NCBI GenBank assembly: GCA_039583875.1
Contig: CM077159.1
Span: forward strand, 6,472,110-6,536,109
Direction of reading: 5' to 3'
From: Platanthera guangdongensis
Lineage: Eukaryota > Streptophyta > Magnoliopsida > Asparagales > Orchidaceae
Length of the DNA: 64,000 nt
The notes below the pieces were generated by a model, which ran no database searches, was not told the origin of the DNA, and saw only the letters and a program-made list of their open reading frames with translations. This document shows positions 54,775 to 64,000 of this stretch, piece after piece; positions within the stretch are counted from its first letter, which is position 1, and each line of letters opens with the position of its first letter. The position numbers and the translations under genes are program-made.

Positions 54775-57700
54775 CTAATCTATGTTCAACATTCCTAATT
54801 CAATTTTAAACTTATTGAATTTAGTTTCATCGAAAGGCTTAGTAAACATATCTGCAATTTGATAATCTGTTTTGACAAATTCTCGCGAGATGTCCTCTTT
54901 CTCTACATGTTCTCTAAGAAAATGGTATTGAATTTCTATATGCTTAGTCCTACTATGTGAAACAGGATTATTAGCAATAGAAATAACACTTGTAGAATCA
55001 CAAAGCAAAGGTGTTCTACTTACCTGAATACCATAGTCTTCTAGCTGGTGCTGAATACATAACAGCTGTGCACAACAACTTCCTGCTACCACATATTCAG
55101 ACTCAGCTGTGGAAATTGCCACACTAGTCTGCTTCTTACTACTCCAAGACACCAATCTTCCTCCTAGAAATTGACAGGTGCCTGTAGCGCTTTTTCTATC
55201 TTCTTTACAACCTGCAAAGTCTGCATCTGAATAGCCTGTAAGTAGAAAATCTCCATTCCTAGGGTACCAAAGGCTAGATTAGGTGTGCCCTTAAGATATC
55301 TCAAAATCCTTTTGACTGCAGTAAGATAAGATTATTTAGGGCAAGATTGGTACATAGCACAGACGCATGTAGCATACATGATATCCGGTCTACTAGCAGT
55401 TAGATATAGGAGGGAGCCAACTATTCCTCTACACAAAGTTTCATCTACAGGTTTCCCTGCATCATCTTTGCTTAGAGTCACACTTGTCCCCATTGGAGTT
55501 CTCATGGTAGTGGATGATTCCATACCATACTTCTTAATTAACTCCAGGGTGAACTTAGACTGGGATATGGACAAGCCATCTTCAGTCTGTCTTACTTGGA
55601 GACCCAAGAAGAACTTTAGTTCTCCCATACTGCTCATTTCAAATTTCCCTTGTATAAGTTTTGCAAACTTTCTACAAAAGTTACTTTCAGTAGAACCAAA
55701 TATTATGTCATTAACATATATTTGGAATAGGATTATCTTTCCTTTGGATTCCCTAAGGAATAGAGTCTTATCTATTTTCCCCCTTGAGAATTTGTTCCCA
55801 ATGAGGAAAGTAGACAGGGTTTCATACCAGGCACTTGGGGCTTGCTTTAACCCATATAAAGCTTTCCTAAGTCTATAAACATAATCAGGTTTGAGAGAAT
55901 CAACAAAACCTGAGGGCTGCTCTACATAGACTTCTTCTTTTAGATTTCCATTTAGGAAGGCTGATTTTACATCCATATGGAATACCTTGAAGCCTTGATA
56001 TGCTGCATAAGCAAGGAACATCCTATTTGCTTCCAGTCTTGCTACTGGGGCAAAGGTTTGATCAAAGTCAATACCCTCTTCCTGCCTGTATCCTTTTGCA
56101 ACAAGTCTTGCTTTGTTCTTCACAATGATCCCACTCTCATCCAGTTTGTTCCTAAAGATCCACTCTGTTCCAATGATGTTGTGGTCTTTTGGTTTAGGAA
56201 CTAACTTCCAGACCTTGCACCTTCTAAACTGATTCAGCTCCTCTTGCATGGCATCAATCCAATGTGGGTCTAGAACAGCTTCTTCAAATTTCTTGGGTTC
56301 CACTTGAGATAAGAAGCTAGAGCAAAGAACTGTGTTCAGATTCCTGATCCTTGTTTGTACTCCTTGTCTTGGATCACCAATTATTTGATTTGCTGGATTA
56401 TCCTTTAAGTGTCTAATAGCTGGAGGTAGTCTATCTTTAGGTTGAACACCTCCAGTCTCTTCATTATGCTGCACCTCTTGGTTTTCATCAGTATCTGGAG
56501 AGTCTTGTACTCCCCCTGGACAACAGCCACCATTTTCCACTTCCTGATTTGTAGTTGAATCTTCTGTAATAGTAAGCTTGTCCATTCTCTCATTTATACT
56601 TGAAGAACTACAAGAACTACTTGGCAACTCACTGTTAATAAGTCTTGTTTCATCAAAGACAACATGTACAGACTCTTCTATAACTTGAGTAATCAAGTTG
56701 TAGACCCTATAAGCCTTACTATTATTGTTGTACCCAACAAATATCCAATCTTGGGATTTGCCACCAAACTTAGTTAGATTAGACTTTCCATTATTAAGGA
56801 TATAACACTTGCAACTAAAGATCCTAAAATAGGATAAGTTTGGTTTTCTGCCTTTCATAATCTCATAGGGAGTCTTTTTGTGGCTTTTGGTGACAGAAGC
56901 CCTATTAATCACATGACATGCAGTGTTTACTGCCTCAGCCCAGAAATATTCTGGGAGAGAAGTGTCACTCAATAGAGTTCTACATGCCTCAATCAGTGTT
57001 CTATTCTTCCTTTCAGCAATACCATTTTGCTGTGGTGTTCTAGGTGAGGAGAATTCTTAAAAAATCCCAAATTCTTCACACAGTCTTGTCATACTCTCAG
57101 ATTGAAATTCATTGCCATGGTCACTTCTAATTTTGACCACTGTACTGTCCAGCTCATTCTGAATTTGTTTGACAAACTATATAAAATATTTGAGGTTTCA
57201 GATTTTTGCCTCAGAAAGAACACCCATGAATATCTAGAATAGTCATCTACCACCACAAAAGTGTAGACCTTCCTACCTAGACTATGAACTGGCATAGGAC
57301 CAAATAGATCCATATGCAAGAGGTATAGACACCTCACTGAATCCTTGTTTTCAAGGCTATGAAAGGAGGATTTGGCGTGCTTGCCTTTTTGACAAGCTGA
57401 GCATATTTCATCCTTTATACACTTTAATTGAGGACCATTCCTCACTAACTCTTTGCTAAAGAGTTGGCCAATAGTCATGTAGTTAAGATGGGCCACCCTC
57501 TTGTGCCATTTAACACAATGAGAGGCGCTCACATCAGCTACAAGATAAATAGGAGAAATATTGTTCTCACACTCAAAGTTAAGACAGTACACATTCCTTT
57601 TTCTATATCCAGTCAATATGACATTTTGATCTCTTGACCTTTTGATATGACAACCATTCTTGATAAATGAAATGTCATAACCTAAATCACTCAGCTGACT

Positions 57701-57946
57701 TATGCTAATTAGGTTGTGTTTCAAACCCTTTACACAGGCCACTTGAGTGATTGTAACCGAGTTATTAAAAATGTTACCAAAACCTTTGATGATTACTTTT
57801 TCAGAACCACCAAAGGTTACTTTAGACCCATTCATGATAGGTGAGTAGTCCTTCAGCAACCCCCTTGTTTCAGTCATGTGTCTGGAACATCCACTATCCA
57901 AGTACCATATAGGGGCATGACAACTTGGACTCACCTGCAATAAAGA
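54775..57946 (-). pseudogene. Sire-3 pol (frameshifted, RT active-site change)
   Basis: The protease WYLDSGCSRHMT lies near 57880-57910. The zinc region (WHKRVAHLNY, CSACQKGK) and the start of the integrase follow in the first frame (57089-57940). A frame change occurs near 57175. Integrase end, RT and most of RNase H are in a second frame (55332-56972, with upstream continuation). A third frame carries the RNase H end (54775-55155). The RT catalytic motif reads YVND instead of YVDD (near 55708-55720), so the enzyme would be inactive even if the frames were intact. Homology to Sire-1 is high throughout. Confidence 0.9.
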
Positions 57947-57949
57947 TTA

Positions 57950-59985
57950 CTTAACCTTAGAACCCAAAAACCTTTTGGGTCCTTGGTGTAAGTTAGTCTG
58001 AACTTTAACAAATCTGTCTGCATCTTTTCTAACAGGCAGACTGCTACTCTTCTTGACACTAATATTGTGCCAATAGTCTAAGGCAAAGTGGCATATCTTG
58101 CCACAGCACCAACACTCAAACTTATTATACCTTTGTTTAGGTACAACTTTAGTTGAATTATTAACATCAGATCTATTATTTTGTGCTGGGGCATTGCCTT
58201 TTTATTGGACTTAGCAGTCCATGCAGTTCTCTTAAACCCTAATCCTGTCTTACCCTTTTGAGACACAAACTCATCAATCAAGGGTAATACAGATTTTGGC
58301 TTAGAAAAACTAGCCATAATCTCCTTCTCTTTCTGAAGTCTGTTTTCCAGACTTTTAATCTGATCATTTTTAAATGTGATTGTTCCCATTTGAATAACAG
58401 TTATGTTTTTCAATCTGGCAATCTCATTCAACTTTTGATCCAACATCTTCTCTGAATTAGATACAGCCATCTTAAGATCTGCAATTTCCTTAGCCTGAGT
58501 TTTGGCCAGCTTTTTGCTTTTCTTTAGTGCCTGCAACAAGTCCCCATATTCATCTATCAGCTGATGAATATCACCTTCAGACTCAGACTCATCCACATCA
58601 CTTGATGCAGATGTTGCTGACTCTGACCCAGTACTACAATCTAAATTTCTAGAAAAACATTGTACCTTACTAGGACAAGGCTGATCCTGTCACTTGTCTT
58701 GTTCTAACACAACCATCAGTCCCTTGCACTGATGATCTACTTGTTGATAGATAGAGTTCAGCACTTGCAGAAACTTATCTTCTTCATCTGCTGCATATAG
58801 AACAATGTATGCCTCAAATTCAGATTCTGACTCTGAAGATGATTGGTTTGTCAAGCTCTTCTCCTTCTTAGCAACAAAGGATTTCTCCTTCTTGCTCTGG
58901 TGTTGAATATTCTTTTTATCAGCAGACTCTTTTCTTTTATCTGGACACTCAACCACAACATGTCCAGGCCTATTACAGCAGTAGCAAACTATCTTTGATG
59001 TTGTAGACTTGCTTGGCTTAGACCTGCTCCTGTGCTTCCTAGATGACTTCCTCTTTTGATAATAGTCATCCTTAGGCTGAGATGTGGAGGGCTTAGACTT
59101 CCACTGCTTCTCCTTCAGAAATCTCTGAAACTGCCTTGTGAAAGCAGCAAAGTCTTTATCTAAGTCACTGTTGTCTGAACTCTGGTTATCTGAATTATCT
59201 GAAGCAATTTCAACAACTATCTTAGGAGTTGATGGAGACATCCTCCTATTCTTCCTAGTGGCTTCAACCTTGAAGGCCACATACTTTTCTCTATGCTCCC
59301 CTTTTGCACTTTTCTCGTCCTCTTTCTTAGCCATCAGCTGCATCTCATATGAAAGCAATTTTCCAAACAAAGTTGTAGAAGAGATATCTGTAAGTTTGGC
59401 CACTTCCCTAATGGCACAAATCTTAGTGTGCCAATCCTTTGTCAAGGATCTTAGGAATTTATCATTCAGTTCATATGTACTGAAGATTTTTCCATAGGAC
59501 ATCAGCTCATTTACTATTCTATAAAAATTTTTATAACACTCAGTTATATTGTTAGACTTTCCTTGTCTGAAACTCTCATATTCCTGGTTCTGCATAGACT
59601 TTCTATCTTGTCTGACTTCTTCAGAACCCTCCATGTAGACTATCAAAGTATCCCACATTTCCTTGGAGGTCTTGCAGTGAATCAAATTTTGAAAGGTTGA
59701 ATCATCTATGAAACTTACTATGATATTCTGGGCTCTTTTATCCAGTGTTGACAGGATGATCTCATCCTTAGTCATCTCTGAAAAATCCTTGGGAATTCTT
59801 TGGTTTGCATCTAGAACTGACAACTTCATTGGAATATAAGGACCTTCCTTTACTGTAATGTAGATCCTTTGATCAGAAGCCTCCATAAACAGCCTGACCC
59901 CTTCTTTCCATATTCCAAATATCTCCTTCCTGCATATGGGTAATTTCATAAAACCTAGTTCCTTATAACTTTATCCTGAACTCAT
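57950..59985 (-). pseudogene. Sire-3 gag (broken)
   Basis: The original start (MSSG) lies near 59983 but is followed by a stop. The open part starts at MKLPICRKEIFGIW (59949) and runs 419 codons to 58690, including FGIWKEGVRLFMEA, KEMWDTL and a CCHC knuckle CYCCNRPGHVVVECP (about 58950-59000). The next block, 58078-58596, has a coiled coil and LIDEFVSQKGKTGLGF. A frame change near 58200 puts the second knuckle (CWCCGKI) in another frame. A stop at 57947-57949 precedes protease, as in Sire-1. Confidence 0.88.
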
Positions 59986-60051
59986 TTTCTTGATCTTGAA
60001 TCTGCCTTATGGATCTAACTCAGACAGTTAAGTCCTTCTTTGAGTAACCTC

Positions 60052-60063
60052 CCTCTGATACCA
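60052..60063 (-). other. Primer binding site of Sire-3
   Basis: The minus strand reads TGGTATCAGAGG, two bases from the LTR start at 60066. Confidence 0.9.
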
Positions 60064-60065
60064 CT

Positions 60066-60847
60066 TGAAAGAATTGGTTTCAAGATAACCTAATACACCT
60101 AGAGGGGGGGTGAATAGGTTCAAATTCTTTTTATTCTAAGGCAGATAATAAACTCTAGTTTTTTGTTGGTTATATTATTAACACAGCAAACATATCACAA
60201 AAATATATCCAATCACAGAGTGCACAGGATTTATAGTGGTTCCCCAAGTATTGGGTACATCCACTTTCCCCCTTCGCCTATCTAGCAGTGTGCTAGATTC
60301 GGCCTAACTTCTTCTCTTGACTTCAGAACCGCAGATCTTACAGCTCAGAACCAAATCAAGGTTCCTACAACTTAGAGTGACTCCACACTCCTACAGCTCA
60401 GGCACACAGCCCTACCTCAGCCTTCAACAAGGCCTACACCTCAGAGATAACAATCTCCTACAACTCAGGCTCACTGCCCTACCTCAGCCTTCAGCAAGGC
60501 CTACCACTCATAGAAAATACTCTCATACACTCAGCCTTTATAAATACAGGCTTACAACTCTGATCTTATAAAGATCCTATATATAATTGATTTAACAAAG
60601 GATTTTACCACCACCCTGGAAGAGAGAGAATGGATGGATGGCTTCTTGATCAGTTCTTGAAAGAATTTGATGGCAGAGAACAACCACTCTTAGCTTCTTC
60701 AAAACTTCTTGAATCTGAACTCAGTAGGGTTGAATCTCCTGTGAAGTTGATCTTCAATCAGCTTCTTTCATGATATTCAGATCACAATCTGAATCCTCCT
60801 TAGCAGCCTGGTTCAGCAACTGTACTTAAGTAGATGGAGCTCTCTCT
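60066..60847 (-). mobile_element. Sire-3 5' LTR, interrupted by the Tork-like element
   Basis: TGAAAGAATTGG at 60066 and the shared CCTAGAGGGGGGGTGAATAGG and TTATAGTGGTTCCCC blocks. It is homologous to 46690-48251 up to GGAGCTCTCTCT (60847), where TGTTGAATTC of another LTR starts. The rest, including its palindrome array, should lie beyond the window. Confidence 0.88.
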
Positions 60848-60889
60848 TGTTGAATTCTGTGAAGTGAAAGTGGGTGAATGGAAGGCTTG

Positions 60890-61880
60890 GGAAACCTATC
60901 CGCGCGGACTACGCGGACAGGGTTGGCGGACTGCTAGGTCAGCAGGGATGTTGTAGGCGGTTTGCTCTGTGGCGGCCTGGGCGGTCTGTTCGCGCGGACT
61001 ACGTGGACAACAGCAGCGGTCTGACAGGCCAGTGTATGCTCAGCAGGCGGTTGACTCCCAGGAAGTAACCGGGCGGATAGAAATGTTATCCGCGGAGTCC
61101 GACATGAAGCGGACTGAAGAACTGGAGCTCGGCAGACCGGTTTGGCAGTTGCCTTGGTCTTGCTCTGGTGCAGCGGGAAGCCGCGGAGACCGCCGGTCAG
61201 CGCAGACAGAAACTGGAGGTCGCCCGGTATGGCGGGCTAGATCCAGTGTCCGCCAGTAAGTGCGGACTGGCCCTTGTGGCCAGCAGACTGGACTTGGTGT
61301 GATCTGAACCAAGTCCAGGATGGCTCAGTCCGGGGAGATCGCGCAGTGGAGCACGGGCTAGTTTCTCAGTCCGCCAAGCGTAGTAGAAGTGCTGTTGCCT
61401 TGTTTGCTAGCTTGGGGAAATGCGGACTGGAGAATTGCTTGTGTAGGAGCGTGCGGACTGGAGCCAGAGTCCGCTGAGTCCAGTTTAGCCTTGTGACGAG
61501 GTTATGGACTCAGGAGTTGCGGACTGGAGTCTGCTGTTAGCGGACTGGATTGGCGTGTCCGCTAAGTCCGGAGGTGCCTTGGCAATGAGGCAATGGACTT
61601 GGGATATGCGGACGGAAGCCGGGTGTCCGCTGAGTCCGGCAGGTGCCTTGATGGCGAGGCTGCGGGCTCGGGTTTTGCGGGCTGATGCCTTGTCCGCAGA
61701 ATGGCGGACACGGCTGTTGTGGAGTCCGGCTGTGGTGGTCCTGGCTTGGCCTCTGGCGGTAAGGTGGGCTGGATATTGGAGTCCGGCCTTGGAGATGCTG
61801 GGGCGGACTGGCTATCTGCACAGGAGCGACGAACTGAAATGTGTGTCCGCGGGTTGGTGGACACACTTGTTCTAGCTGCG
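60890..61880. repeat. GCGGACT/AGTCCGC repeats upstream of the TATA box in the Tork-like LTR
   Basis: Dozens of GCGGACT, GTCCGC and GCGGTC copies occur on both strands, several facing each other. They end before TATAAATAG at 61935. The same words fill 45000-46000. Confidence 0.88.
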
Positions 61881-61934
61881 GGATGTGGCGGTGATCCTAT
61901 CGGCTAGGGCGGTGACCATACTCATCGTCGTGCC

Positions 61935-61943
61935 TATAAATAG
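61935..61943 (+). promoter_or_regulatory. Putative TATA box of the Tork-like LTR
   Basis: TATAAATAG in the context GCCTATAAATAGGACC, about 800 bp before the LTR end. Confidence 0.6.
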
Positions 61944-62731
61944 GACCCATGTCACATCAGGAATTGGAGGACCTAGACCGACGTAAGTGAACAGTAATTG
62001 AGCTCGCGTTAGTTGCTGCGGTCTGGACCTTGGTGTCCGCGCGGATTGAGAGTTGACCCGGTTGTGCTGTGCAGGTTGTGTGGATAGCGCTGGAAAGCCA
62101 GGACTTGGCTATGATTGCGGTCAGGGACAGTGCGGACTCTGCGGTTAAGCAACAGGTGGTAAACAGCAGGTCGCGGATAGCGACCAGGCGGTCTTCTCTT
62201 TGGCAACTTGGTTCGGGGTTCAGGAAGTCGCCTGCTTCAGGCAAACTGTTCCATTCGGTGACGCAGCTTGTGCGGTCTGGCGGCTAGGCGACCTCGCGGT
62301 TAGGCGGCCTGCAGATCGGCAGTGAAGAGCTAAGCATTGGAATAAGGGTGAGTCCGCGCGGCTTGGGTTGCGGTCTGGCGACCTGGCGGACTGAGCGGAC
62401 TCCACAGCAGTAGGTCGGCGGCTTGTTGATTGAGTCCGCGCGGCTTGTTTTTTGTTCTTGTCTTTGTAACTGTCTCTGCTCTCCCGGTGTTGGGTTTTGG
62501 TGAAGCATGTCTCGCCATGTATGTATCGCCTTGTAAAGAAGTTTGCTCTTGATCAATAAAGAAGCTTGTGCTGCATGTGTTGCTGGTTGTTACTGCTTTG
62601 TTGAGATAACCCCTGCTAACTCCACGATCCGGGAAAACTTTCAACATTATAAGTGGGCGTATTCTCCTTCGGTTTGTTGAGTTTTCAACAGGGTATCCAA
62701 GGGGGCGTCTGCGGTTTGTTGAATTTTAACA

Positions 62732-62743
62732 TGGTATCAAAGC
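62732..62743 (+). other. Primer binding site of the Tork-like element
   Basis: TGGTATCAAAGC lies immediately after the LTR-terminal CA, a tRNA-Met type site with one change. Confidence 0.9.
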
Positions 62744-62817
62744 GAGGTTGTTGGAGTGGTCAAGCAGTGCTCAATGGAAGTAGTTGCTCGTCTGTAGAGG
62801 AAACCAGTGGTAGAACC

Positions 62818-64000
62818 ATGGCAGTGGAGGATGCAAGCTGTCTTGGAATTGATCTCCTTACAGAGACGAACTGTGAACGGTGGAAGTCCTGTATGAAGAG
62901 CTCTCTTCTTGGCGAGGACCTTTGGGAGGTTGTATGCGGAGCAGGAAGACAAGAGGATACTGCTGGCAATGCTGAGGCGATGAGAGCTTGGAAGGAGGCA
63001 AATGCGAAAGCGGAGTCTATTCTCAAGCAGGTGATCTCATCGGAGCTCTTGGACCACATCAGTGGATGTCGGTCAGCTGCGGAGGTCTGGACTTCCCTTG
63101 ATGGGTTGTTCAGGAAGAAGGTGAAGATTGCTGCGGAAGATGGTCCCTCTACTTCGTATCAGGAAGAAAGGAGTGCTTCTCCTAGGCGTGATAGGAAGAG
63201 GAAGGAAGGACTAAGGTGCTATAAATGCAAGCAGCAAGGTCATCTTCGGAAGGAGTGCAAGGTTGTCTTGCTCTCGGCGAACGTTGCTCAGGTAGGGAGG
63301 AAGGAGAAGAATGTGGTTGGGATTTCAACTAGTTCTGGAGTTGATCGGAGGAATGCCAGTGATAGTGCAGCTATCTGGCATGAAAGACTGGGGCATGTAG
63401 GGATGGACAAGCTGAGAGCAATGGCAGAAAGAAGACTCGTAGGAGGCTTACCTAGATTGTCATCCTATGGCGATGGTCGGGGGTGTGCGGGATGTCAGGC
63501 TAGTGGAGCCTATCACTTCATGGTTGACAAAGCACAATACAAATGTAATGCACCATTGGCGGTTGTCCATTGTGCTCTGGTGGGACCGACCATCACGGCC
63601 AGTCTTGGAGGCAGCAGGTTCATGCTGATATTGGTTGATGACTATTCTGGGTATACTTGGGTATACTTTATGAAGAAGAAGTCCAACATGGTACGCTTGT
63701 TTGTGGAGTTCAAGAAGCTTGTGGAAGGCTAGCTTGGCCGGAGGATCAAGGTGTTGAGGACATGTATCGGTGGTGAGTTTGGCTCAACCGAGTTCTCACG
63801 CTTTTGCAGGAAGCAAGGGATCCGGATGGAGCTTTCTTGTGGACATACTTCACAACAGGGTAGTTTTGCAGCTCAGATGATCCGTTGGTTAACGGAGACC
63901 TGCAAGTGTTGGCTTCAGAGTAAAGGCGTCCCGAAGGCTCTTTGGGCGGAAGTAATAGCCTGTGCTGCTCATGTCATCAACCGGATGCCTCTTAGTCTGA
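62818..64000 (+). pseudogene. Trimmed gag-integrase ORF of the Tork-like element
   Basis: The ATG at 62818 opens a 304-residue frame to TAG at 63730-63732, and the same frame continues to the window end. A Gag start (LLTETNCERWKSCMKSSL, SAAEVWTSLDGLF) is followed without the usual second half of Gag by a basic stretch and one CCHC knuckle (CYKCKQQGHLRKEC, near 63218-63260). It then passes, without protease, to the GAG-pre-integrase HHCC region (WHERLGHVGMDKL, CAGCQ) and integrase (LILVDDYSGYTWVYF). The three positions expected to hold the DDE acidic residues read Ala, Cys and Ala (VHCALVGP, RTCIGGEF, QQGSFAAQ). Each deletion kept the frame. RT lies outside the window, if it exists. It is not a working integrase. 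Whether this is decay or a derived non-catalytic protein is open. Confidence 0.75.

Larger units (their letters stand above)
60848..62731 (+). mobile_element. 5' LTR of a Tork-like copia element
   Basis: It starts TGTTGAATTC and ends TTTAACA directly before a primer site, about 1.88 kb. GCGGACT/AGTCCGC motifs fill 60890-61880, upstream of TATAAATAG at 61935-61943. It is GC-richer than its neighbours. ORFs inside it on both strands are incidental. The partner LTR is outside the window. Confidence 0.82.

Noticed and set aside
61504..62647. GC-rich ORFs of 60-123 codons on both strands
   Set aside because: Produced by the GCGGACT repeat content of the Tork-like LTR; no domain and overlapping on both strands.
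63301..63360. Missing protease explained by a frameshift
   Set aside because: No DSG-type protease motif appears in the reading frame or around the CCHC-to-HHCC junction, and the frame is continuous; an in-frame deletion fits better.

Overview
The window is transposon-dense DNA from a flowering plant, most likely a eudicot. I found no host protein-coding gene, rRNA gene or functional tRNA gene. Nearly every interpretable base belongs to LTR retrotransposons of plant lineages: Ty3/gypsy Athila, Tat and Tekay (chromovirus), and Ty1/copia Sirevirus and Tork-like. I cannot name the species.

Layout. (1) 1-20199: an Athila element on the minus strand whose 3' end lies outside the window. Its gag is split by a complete Sirevirus, here called Sire-1 (3648-16581, TSD AGAGT). 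(2) 20200-26060: a minus-strand Tat element with an 86-bp tandem array and no protease or reverse transcriptase. (3) 26061-26343 plus 37459-40595: a plus-strand, gag-only Sirevirus relative, here called E2. Its 5' LTR is split by a structurally complete Tekay chromovirus, Tekay-1 (26344-37262). A 196-bp tRNA-like segment follows Tekay-1, and a CCTGG target duplication closes the unit. (4) 40596-40628: a short telomere-type repeat at a breakpoint between two truncated elements. (5) 40629 to about 43640: a decayed minus-strand Tekay relative, Tekay-2. (6) 43640-46690: palindrome-rich, unclassified, LTR-like DNA. (7) 46690-51179: a truncated Sirevirus LTR next to the gag of another Sirevirus (element C), followed by the LTR of C. 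(8) 51180-60847: a Tekay remnant, then a decayed Sirevirus, Sire-3, related to Sire-1. (9) 60848-64000: the LTR and trimmed gag-integrase ORF of a Tork-like copia element inserted in the Sire-3 LTR.

Inferred order of events on the left: E2 was present first, Tat inserted in its LTR, Athila in Tat, and Sire-1 in Athila gag. Tekay-1 separately entered the same E2 LTR. Tekay-1 looks youngest: gag and pol are both open and its LTRs are very similar.

The main observations are these. Tekay-1 gag and pol are separated by an 85-nt GT-AG intron that contains the gag stop. The Tekay leader carries three stem-loops with one shared 12-nt loop and differing stems, found again in Tekay-2. Unrelated LTR families each carry their own array of short palindromes, mostly upstream of the TATA box. 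A Tork-like integrase lacks all three catalytic acidic residues. Telomere repeats sit at a double breakpoint, and a tRNA-like segment lies inside the Tekay-1 target duplication. All lineage calls come from motif recognition and visual comparison within the window; no database search was run.
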